Source: Ruminococcus sp. (GTDB taxonomy: Bacteria > Bacillota > Clostridia > Oscillospirales > Ruminococcaceae). Taken from it: 35,730 nucleotides of DNA. The notes beneath the pieces were generated by a model that had not been told where the DNA came from, searched no databases, and worked only from the letters and a program-made list of their open reading frames with translations. This document shows positions 30,272-35,730 of this stretch, piece by piece. Position 1 is the stretch's first letter. Each line of letters opens with the position of its first letter. The stretch covers positions 1 through 35,730 of the forward strand of contig JAFSSS010000010.1 of assembly GCA_017450925.1 (NCBI GenBank). The letters are read 5' to 3'. Position numbers and translations under genes: made by a program.

Positions 30272-31198
30272 TTGGATAAATATACAGTCAGTCCGTCGCC
30301 GCACCTTAGAAGCAGCGCTTCCACGACTAAGATAATGTTCCATGTTATCGTAGCCACTGTGCCGGCAATGGCTGCTTCAGCTGTGTTCTTCGGCTGGAGG
30401 GCGTTGCTGCTCATCAGCTTCTGCGCCCTTTCGGCTATGGTGTGGGAGCGGCTTTCCTGCTTCGTCATGAAGCGCCCCGACAGTACGGACGATCTCTCAG
30501 CTTTGGTAACGGGGATACTCTTAGCCTTCAACCTGCCCGTGACCCTGCCGCTGCAGTTCGCCGCGATAGGGACATTCGCGGCGATCGTTATTACAAAGCA
30601 GCTCTTCGGCGGCATAGGCCAAAATTTCGCCAACCCCGCTATCGTCGGCAGGATAGTCCTTATGCTTTCCTTTACCGGCAGGATGACCGACTGGGTCGTC
30701 CCCAACGGCCTCGATGCCGTGTCCTCGGCGACTCCGCTGGTCAGCGGGAACGCCTCGTATCTTGACCTCTTCATCGGCCGCTGCGGCGGCTGCCTCGGCG
30801 AGACCTCGGCAGCAGCCCTGCTGGCAGGCGGGATATATCTGACGGCAGTCAGAGTCATAACTCCCCATGCGCCGCTTGCGTTTATCGCTACGGTCTATGG
30901 GATATCCGCTGTCACCGGGCGTGACCCGATCTATCAGATACTCTCCGGCGGCCTTATGCTCGGCGCGATATTTATGGCGACCGATTACGTCACTACCCCC
31001 ATTACCAAAAAGGGCAGGGTAGTGTTCGGCATCGGCTGCGGCATCATCACCTGCGTCATCCGCTTCTGGTGCAGCGCTCCCGAGGGCGTCAGCTATTCCA
31101 TACTGCTGATGAATATAGCCACACCTTATATAGATATGTTCACCCGCAAAAAGCCCTTCGGCGGTATCAGTCACCGCGGCAAAAAGGAGGCGGTGTGA
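30272..31198 (+). CDS. rnfD: Rnf complex subunit RnfD (membrane flavoprotein)
   Basis: 308-aa membrane subunit carrying covalent FMN in characterised homologues. About nine hydrophobic segments are visible. The predicted flavinylation motif is D148-A-V-S-S-A-T154, with T154 the likely FMN-phosphate acceptor; the middle residue is Ser where Gly is usual. GGCLGETSAAALLAGG and FMATDYVTTPIT are family blocks. The TTG start has GGTGAT 6 nt upstream, a 45-nt gap after rnfC. Overlaps rnfG by 1 nt. Confidence 0.94.
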   Translation: MDKYTVSPSPHLRSSASTTKIMFHVIVATVPAMAASAVFFGWRALLLISFCALSAMVWERLSCFVMKRPDSTDDLSALVTGILLAFNLPVTLPLQFAAIGTFAAIVITKQLFGGIGQNFANPAIVGRIVLMLSFTGRMTDWVVPNGLDAVSSATPLVSGNASYLDLFIGRCGGCLGETSAAALLAGGIYLTAVRVITPHAPLAFIATVYGISAVTGRDPIYQILSGGLMLGAIFMATDYVTTPITKKGRVVFGIGCGIITCVIRFWCSAPEGVSYSILLMNIATPYIDMFTRKKPFGGISHRGKKEAV

Positions 31199-31755
31199 TG
31201 AAGGAGAACCTTATGCCCTCACTGGTGCTGACATTGGTGTGCGTCATAGTCTCGGCACTGCTGGTGGCCGCCTATAACCTTACCTATGTGGATACCACAG
31301 GGGTCATGACCGAACAGCTTTCAGCAGGCTGCGAGGAGGTCTTCGGCTCCGGCGAGTATCATATCCTCCTTGATAAAACGGCAGAGAAAAAAACTCCCCT
31401 TACCTTCGGTGCCGAGGGCGTGAAGGCCGTTATCACCGACGGCAGAGATAAATGTCTGATCGAATTGGTGCAGGACGGCTACGCCAACGACGGCCTCCAC
31501 CTGCTTATCGGCATTGATACTCAGGGGCGCGTCAAGGGCATCAGCTTTCTCAGCATCGGCGAGACCCCCGGCGTGGGTACAAAGGTGCAGGAGGAGTCCT
31601 TCCTCTCCCGGCTGACAGGCTACGGCACCGATACCGACGATGCCTCTATCGACAGCGTCACCGCCGCCACATTTTCCTCAAAGGGCATGAAGGCCGCCTG
31701 CCGTAAGGCAGTCGAGCTTTATGCCGCTAATAAGGAGGCGATCTTCAGTGAATGA
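31198..31755 (+). CDS. rnfG: Rnf complex subunit RnfG (covalent flavoprotein)
   Basis: 185-aa subunit: one N-terminal membrane helix (about 8-27) and an extracytoplasmic FMN-binding domain. GETPGVGTKV (121-130) is the conserved entry loop; the flavinylation motif is D152-S-V-T-A-A-T158, where the common form is (S/T)GAT, so Ala replaces Gly. The ATG at 31198 overlaps the rnfD stop and has AAGGAGG upstream; a longer frame upstream is only the rnfD shadow. FMN attachment would require ApbE, which is not in the window. Confidence 0.93.
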   Translation: MKENLMPSLVLTLVCVIVSALLVAAYNLTYVDTTGVMTEQLSAGCEEVFGSGEYHILLDKTAEKKTPLTFGAEGVKAVITDGRDKCLIELVQDGYANDGLHLLIGIDTQGRVKGISFLSIGETPGVGTKVQEESFLSRLTGYGTDTDDASIDSVTAATFSSKGMKAACRKAVELYAANKEAIFSE

Positions 31756-32455
31756 AAATAAGCCTCTTTCGGCAGAGTTTACCAAGGGCCTGCTCAAGGA
31801 AAATCCCGTGCTGGTAATGCTCCTCGGAATGTGCCCCACGCTGGCGGTGACCACCCTCGCCTCCAACGCTATAGGCATGGGACTTGCCACGACCTTCGTG
31901 CTGGTCTGCTCGAATTTCGTCATTTCACTGCTCAAAGGAGTTATCCCCAAGGCCGTGCGCCTGCCCTGCTTTATCGTTATCATAGCGGGCTTCGTTACGC
32001 TTATATCCTTCGTGCTGCAAAGGTTCCTGCCGGGACTCTATGAATCCCTCGGCGTGTTCCTTACGCTTATCACGGTCAACTGTATAATCCTCGGCAGGGC
32101 AGAGGCCTTCGCTTCAAAGAATAAGCTGCTGCCCTCGGTGCTGGACGGCCTCGGAATGGGGCTGGGCTTCACCGGCGCACTCTTCGTTATGGGCTCCCTG
32201 AGAGAGATCCTCGGTGCCGGGTCATGGTTCGGCATAAAGCTCCCCCTTATCTCGCAGGAGCCGATGCTGATATTCATAATGCCCGCAGGAGGGTTCTTCG
32301 TCCTCGGCTGTGTCATCGCTTTGGTCAACAGGCTGGCTAAGAAAAAGCCGCCTAAGGAGATCAGCTGTGAAAACTGCCCCTCGGCTGCACTGTGCGGCAT
32401 GGATAAGGCGGGCTGCAAGGCCTCGTCCCCGGCGGAAAGTGAGGCTGCGGAATGA
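31748..32455 (+). CDS. rnfE: Rnf complex subunit RnfE
   Basis: 235-aa membrane subunit with six hydrophobic helices, of the RnfA/RnfE/NqrD/NqrE family that holds the membrane Fe-S centre in solved complexes. N-terminal AEFTKGLLKENPVLVMLLGMCPTLAV is highly typical; internal ILGRAEAFASKN and GMGLGFTGALF are also conserved. A C-terminal Cys-rich tail (CENCPSAALCGMDKAGCKASSP) extends beyond the usual end. The GTG start at 31748 overlaps rnfG by 8 nt and has AGGAGG 9 nt upstream. Confidence 0.93.
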   Translation: MNENKPLSAEFTKGLLKENPVLVMLLGMCPTLAVTTLASNAIGMGLATTFVLVCSNFVISLLKGVIPKAVRLPCFIVIIAGFVTLISFVLQRFLPGLYESLGVFLTLITVNCIILGRAEAFASKNKLLPSVLDGLGMGLGFTGALFVMGSLREILGAGSWFGIKLPLISQEPMLIFIMPAGGFFVLGCVIALVNRLAKKKPPKEISCENCPSAALCGMDKAGCKASSPAESEAAE

Positions 32456-33027
32456 AGGAGATCATAATCATCATCGTTACGGCGGTGTTCGTAAATAATG
32501 TGGTGCTTTCCCAGTTCATGGGGATATGCGCGTTCCTCGGCGTTTCAAAGCAGCTCAAAAGCTCGCTCGGAATGGGCGGAGCAGTTATATTCGTCATGGT
32601 CTGCGCCACAGCCTGCACCTATCCCGTCTATATGCTGCTGGAGCGGTTCGAGATCACCTACCTGCGGACGGTGGCTTTCATTCTCGTGATAGCTATGTTC
32701 GTCCAGCTGATAGAGATCGTCATGAAAAAGACTATGCCCCCGCTGTATAAGGCGCTCGGTGTCTATCTGCCGCTGATAACCACGAACTGCGCCGTCCTCG
32801 GCGTTACCGTGGCAAATATCGACGAGGGCTACAGCTTCCCGCAGTCGATCGCCAATGCCTTCGGCACGGGGCTTGCCTTTACACTGGCACTGGTGCTGTT
32901 CTCCGGCGTCCGTGCAAGGATATCCGGCTCGGATATCCCCGAGACCTTCAAGGGCGTCCCCGCTACGCTGATAGCCGCCGCTATAGTGTCCCTCAGCTTT
33001 ATGGGCTTCAGCGGCATGAGCCTGTAA
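32452..33027 (+). CDS. rnfA: Rnf complex subunit RnfA
   Basis: 191-aa membrane subunit, six helices, with VFVNNVVLSQFMGICAFLGVS at the N-terminus, GVYLPLITTNCAVLGV in the middle and AFGTGLAFTLALVLFSGVRAR later, all near-invariant in the family. Cys residues in MGIC and TTNC are the conserved ones next to the membrane Fe-S site. Overlaps rnfE by 4 nt (ATGA), so translation is coupled. Confidence 0.95.
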   Translation: MKEIIIIIVTAVFVNNVVLSQFMGICAFLGVSKQLKSSLGMGGAVIFVMVCATACTYPVYMLLERFEITYLRTVAFILVIAMFVQLIEIVMKKTMPPLYKALGVYLPLITTNCAVLGVTVANIDEGYSFPQSIANAFGTGLAFTLALVLFSGVRARISGSDIPETFKGVPATLIAAAIVSLSFMGFSGMSL

Positions 33028-33072
33028 TAGGGATGTAAAGATCATTTGAGTGTAAGAGAGTAATTTGATATA

Positions 33073-33858
33073 ATGAGTTATGTAATACCGATAGGTATCT
33101 TTGCGGTGCTGGGTGCAGTGTCGGGAGTGCTGCTGACAGCTGTCTCAAAAGCCTTCGCCGTAAAGACCGATGAACGGCTTGAAGCCGTAACAGAAGCGCT
33201 GCCCGGAGTCAACTGCGGCTCCTGCGGCTATTCGGGATGCGCTGATTATGCAGGCGCCGTGATAGGCGGGGCACCCTGCAACCTCTGCCGCCCCGGAGGC
33301 GCGGCAGTCTCGGCTAAGCTTTCCGAGATCATGGGTGTGGCCGACGAGGGAGCCGAAAGGCTCCATGCCTTCGTGCGGTGCAGCGGCAGCTGCGAAAGAA
33401 CGACCCATAAGTATGACTTCGGCGGCATCAATAGCTGCGCTGCCTGCAACAAGTTCTATAACGGCTCGAAAACCTGCGTGAGCGGCTGCCTCGGCTACGG
33501 CGACTGCCTGCGGGTCTGCCCCGAGGGAGCGATCTCCATAAAGGACAGGATAGCCGTCGTGGATACAGAAAAGTGTATAGGCTGCGGTCTTTGCGTGAAG
33601 GAGTGTCCCAATGACCTTATCACCCTAAGACCCGAAAGCCAAAGGTTTGAGGTCGCCTGCTCGTCTGTACAGCCCGGCAGGATCACCCGCACCACCTGCT
33701 CCTCGGGATGCATCGGCTGCGGACTGTGCGCCAAGAGCTGCCCCGAAAAGGCTGTGAAAGTTGAAAACAATCATGCGGTCATAGACAGTGATCTTTGCAT
33801 CGGCTGCGGAGCCTGCAAGGAGAAGTGTCCCGTGGGCGCTATTGTTCAAATAAGGTAA
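33073..33858 (+). CDS. rnfB: Rnf complex subunit RnfB (ferredoxin-type, electron entry)
   Basis: 261-aa subunit thought to accept electrons from reduced ferredoxin. One N-terminal membrane helix (about 4-26), an Fe-S motif with C48, C51, C56 and C69/C72 (the CGSCGYSGC block), a Cys-rich middle (CAACNKF...CVSGCLGYGDCLRVCP), and further [4Fe-4S] motifs CIGCGLCVKECP, CIGCGLCAKSCP and CIGCGACKEKCP. Many clusters are as expected for clostridial RnfB. No ribosome binding site is visible before the ATG at 33073, and a promoter-like sequence (33046-33074) overlaps the start codon. Confidence 0.94.
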   Translation: MSYVIPIGIFAVLGAVSGVLLTAVSKAFAVKTDERLEAVTEALPGVNCGSCGYSGCADYAGAVIGGAPCNLCRPGGAAVSAKLSEIMGVADEGAERLHAFVRCSGSCERTTHKYDFGGINSCAACNKFYNGSKTCVSGCLGYGDCLRVCPEGAISIKDRIAVVDTEKCIGCGLCVKECPNDLITLRPESQRFEVACSSVQPGRITRTTCSSGCIGCGLCAKSCPEKAVKVENNHAVIDSDLCIGCGACKEKCPVGAIVQIR

Positions 33859-33899
33859 AAAATTGCAGAAAAGGAATTTTCTTAGAGGAGGAAATATCA

Positions 33900-34358
33900 A
33901 TGAATGAAAAAGTAAGAAAAGAATGTGTGAGCGCAATGTTTGAACTCTATCCGAGAGCCAGAAAGCTTATGTATAAGTCCTTCGACAGGCTCGACGATGA
34001 CCTCACCCGCACCCAGCAGATCATCCTGCTGTCCCTTGCAATAAGGGATAACCTTTCTATGTCCCAGCTGGCATCCAAGATCTGTACCAGCAACGAGCAG
34101 GCTACCCGCGCAGTAACACAGCTCGTCGATAAGGGTCTTGTGAACAGAACACAGAACAAGACAAACCGCAGGGTAGTTAATATTACCCTTACCCAAAAGG
34201 CAAGAGATCATATCGAGGCCGCCAAGAAGGCCGCCCTCGCCGAAAGCTTCAGCAACTCCCAGCTTATCTCCGACGAGGAGATGCAGGCTATCAATAACTC
34301 TGTCCACACGATCCTCGAGATCATCAAAAAGCTGGATTCAAACGATATCATCTATTGA
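33900..34358 (+). CDS. MarR-family transcriptional regulator
   Basis: 152-aa winged-helix regulator. The DNA-binding core reads LSMSQLASKICTSNEQATRAVTQLVDKGLVNR (about 60-91), followed by the wing TNRRVVNITLT (about 97-107) and a long C-terminal dimerisation helix. GAGGAGG lies 8 nt before the ATG at 33900. It follows rnfB by 41 nt on the same strand and is probably the last gene of the rnf transcript. Target genes and ligand are unknown; autoregulation of the operon is possible. Confidence 0.88.
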   Translation: MNEKVRKECVSAMFELYPRARKLMYKSFDRLDDDLTRTQQIILLSLAIRDNLSMSQLASKICTSNEQATRAVTQLVDKGLVNRTQNKTNRRVVNITLTQKARDHIEAAKKAALAESFSNSQLISDEEMQAINNSVHTILEIIKKLDSNDIIY

Positions 34359-34378
34359 TCCCGCTTCCGGCAGATAAC

Positions 34379-34439
34379 AGCCGCCATGCACTTCTGCCCC
34401 CAAAGGGCAGGGGTGTTTTGGCGGTTGCTGATTTTTTTA
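34379..34439 (+). terminator. Intrinsic terminator after the marR-type gene
   Basis: Long two-part stem: CCGCCA (34382-34387) with TGGCGG (34420-34425), and inside it CACTTCTGCCC (34390-34400) with GGGCAGGGGTG (34406-34416; two G-U pairs, 5-nt loop). A run of seven T (34433-34439) follows. Confidence 0.75.
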
Positions 34440-34450
34440 TCTCAAAAATA

Positions 34451-34479
34451 TAGACAAATCGGATTTTGTGTGATATAAT
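34451..34479 (+). promoter_or_regulatory. Promoter of the membrane-protein gene at 34511
   Basis: TAGACA (34451-34456), 17-bp spacer, TATAAT (34474-34479) with TGA before the -10: same hexamers and spacing as the Nudix promoter at 6754-6782. Confidence 0.7.
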
Positions 34480-34510
34480 ATGTGTATTATTTATTAAAGG
34501 AGGGCATTAA

Positions 34511-35482
34511 ATGTCAAATAAAGATATCTATAAGAAGACGCTCGTCTTTTCAGTCCGCAGCCTTCTTATGAGTCTTATCTCGCTGACGCTGTTCGCCGGC
34601 CTTTGCGTCGGCGGCTATGCGATCGCCGAAAAGACCAATGATATGGGACTGGTAGGCTTGGGCATCGGTGCCGTCATCGCTATCGTGATCATCATTATTT
34701 TGGCGCATTTCTTCGGATATGCGTTCAAGGCCGCACAGATAGCTATGATGACCAAGGCCGTTACCGAGGATCAGCTGCCCGATGATGTCTATCACGAGGG
34801 TATGCGGGTCGTCAAGGAGAGATTTACTACCGTTGCAGCCTATTATCTCGCCACCAGCCTTATCAAGGGCATCTTCCGCCAGATCGGAAACCTTATCACC
34901 AAGGCCGGCCAGGCTATAGGCGGCGATGCCGGCGATACTATCGGCGGAATAATCTCGACAGTCATCCAGGTGCTTATCGGCTTCCTCTGTGACTGCTGCC
35001 TCGGCTGGGTGTTCTACCGCAGCGATCTTGCCTCCACAAAGGCTACCTGTGAGGGCGCAGTCATCTTCTTCAAGAACGGCAAGACCCTGCTTAGAAATAT
35101 GGGTCGTATCTTCGGCATGGGCATCGTCTCACTGCTTGTCATCGGCGGCGCATTCACCGGCATCTTCTACATGATCGCCACCAGATTCGGCACAGCCTTC
35201 GATAAGCTGGCCGCAGAGATCATCGAAATGGGTCAGAGACAGAACGTGAATATCCCCGCATTCTTCCAGAATGCCGAGAACCTCGCTCTTATCGCAGGCG
35301 CTGTTGCAGGCGTTATTCTGTGGGAGATCATCCACTCCACCTTCGTCCGTCCCTTCATCCTTGCCGGAGTTCTCCGCAACTACATGAAGGCCGGTATCGA
35401 AAATATGCCTACCGCCAACGATTTCAATATGCTCGACAGCAAGTCCCCCAAGTTCGCAAAGCTCCACAGAGAGATAGGCTAA
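34511..35482 (+). CDS. Multi-pass membrane protein of unknown function
   Basis: 323-aa membrane protein with about six hydrophobic segments (roughly 16-38, 45-77, 110-125, 140-175, 200-228, 258-285). Notable parts: a Gly-rich stretch KAGQAIGGDAGDTIGGII followed by a cysteine-rich turn (FLCDCCLGWVFYR), and the block STFVRPFILAGVLRNYM near the end. AAAGGAGG lies 6-7 nt before the ATG. It is a single-gene unit with its own promoter and a hairpin after the stop. I do not recognise a characterised family. Confidence 0.75.
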   Translation: MSNKDIYKKTLVFSVRSLLMSLISLTLFAGLCVGGYAIAEKTNDMGLVGLGIGAVIAIVIIIILAHFFGYAFKAAQIAMMTKAVTEDQLPDDVYHEGMRVVKERFTTVAAYYLATSLIKGIFRQIGNLITKAGQAIGGDAGDTIGGIISTVIQVLIGFLCDCCLGWVFYRSDLASTKATCEGAVIFFKNGKTLLRNMGRIFGMGIVSLLVIGGAFTGIFYMIATRFGTAFDKLAAEIIEMGQRQNVNIPAFFQNAENLALIAGAVAGVILWEIIHSTFVRPFILAGVLRNYMKAGIENMPTANDFNMLDSKSPKFAKLHREIG

Positions 35483-35506
35483 GAGCATGATCTGAAACTC
35501 AAACCC

Positions 35507-35540
35507 GACACCTCTGCCGTGCTGCGGCAGAGGTGTCTTT
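35507..35540 (+). terminator. Hairpin terminator after the membrane-protein gene
   Basis: 13-bp perfect stem GACACCTCTGCCG (35507-35519) with CGGCAGAGGTGTC (35525-35537), loop of 5, then TTT. Sequence and flanks (CCCGACAC...GTGTCTTTGC) match the hairpin after the DUF4956 gene at 2983-3013. Confidence 0.65.
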
Positions 35541-35595
35541 GCATTATCTGCCGACCCCATGCTCCTATCACAAAAATGACCCCCGCTCCAAAAGC

Positions 35596-35647
35596 GCGGT
35601 GGCGATAAAGAAGTATTAGACAATTACAGCTTTGTATGTGCCACCGC
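35596..35647. other. Inverted repeat in the terminal intergenic region
   Basis: GCGGTGGC (35596-35603) and GCCACCGC (35640-35647) form perfect 8-bp arms around a 36-nt AT-rich loop. A TATAAT (35656-35661) and a small hairpin CCTAAC-TAAA-GTTAGG (35667-35682) follow. The gene-free stretch 35483-35730 holds this, the terminator and repeat copy R3; no reading frame of note. Confidence 0.4.
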
Positions 35648-35691
35648 TAAAAGAATATAATAATATCCTAACTAAAGTTAGGCAGAAGAAA

Positions 35692-35730
35692 GAATAAAGA
35701 ATAAACAAGGTGTCCGCTTTGCGGACATAT
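35692..35730 (+). repeat. Intergenic palindromic repeat, copy R3 (cut by window end)
   Basis: AATAAAG-like run, then the border AATAAACAAGG (35700-35710) and a 7-bp hairpin TGTCCGC-TTT-GCGGACA (35711-35727). Same orientation as copy R1 at the window start; the right border is outside the window. Confidence 0.7.

Noticed and set aside
1-35730. tRNA, rRNA, riboswitch or T-box
   Set aside because: I looked through the intergenic stretches for cloverleaf-like ends, conserved riboswitch cores and T-box sequences and saw none; all gaps are short and largely explained by promoters, terminators and repeats.

Overview
The window looks like chromosome of a Gram-positive anaerobe of the Clostridia, most likely a Ruminococcus-like member of the Oscillospiraceae (inference). 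The grounds are strong Shine-Dalgarno sites, sigma-A type promoters, an Rnf complex in the order C-D-G-E-A-B, Gram-positive lipoproteins, a DUF4956/VTC pair, and an MBOAT/DHHW/DUF4358 cluster. I found no rRNA, tRNA, CRISPR array, transposase or phage gene. About 37 protein genes are supported; many of their starts were moved to fit ribosome binding sites.

Layout. 1-179 is an intergenic repeat element. 180-1618 holds a metallophosphoesterase divergent from an operon of three small unknown proteins. 1632-2777 is an AI-2E-type permease. 2778-3042 holds a second copy of the repeat and a terminator. 3043-6582 (minus) holds DUF4956 and VTC-domain genes plus a two-component system. Both units have the same promoter architecture: a TTTAAG-N5-TTTAAG direct repeat (the known CiaR-type box) 9 nt upstream of a TATAAT. 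6819-7223 is a Nudix hydrolase.

7415-14120 is a surface-polymer acylation locus: an anchored SGNH hydrolase, a DUF4358 lipoprotein, an MBOAT acyltransferase and three DHHW (AlgJ/AlgX-like) proteins. The first two DHHW genes share an almost identical 5' anchor but have divergent, AT-rich remainders. 14133-21249 is a housekeeping run: a small unknown protein, dusB, rsmI, rimI, trmN6-like, tsaD and polA. Three of its gaps each carry a 54-bp element made of two palindromes whose centres are exactly 32 bp apart. 21279-23018 holds an orphan ABC ATPase and a voltage-gated-type K+ channel.

23088-28079 (minus) holds a D,D-carboxypeptidase, a CBS-pair protein, a lipoprotein, an RluA-type pseudouridine synthase, a membrane protein and a histidine phosphatase. 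28277-34358 holds an XRE regulator, the complete rnfCDGEAB operon (ferredoxin:NAD+ oxidoreductase, ion-pumping) and a MarR regulator. 34511-35482 is a membrane protein of unknown function. The window ends in a third copy of the intergenic repeat, in the same orientation as the first.

Most promising for novelty: (i) the 54-bp twin-palindrome element between rsmI, rimI, trmN6, tsaD and polA; (ii) the CiaR-like regulon linking the two-component system to the VTC/DUF4956 pair; (iii) the AATAAACAAGG repeat family with covarying hairpins; (iv) the chimeric DHHW paralogues.
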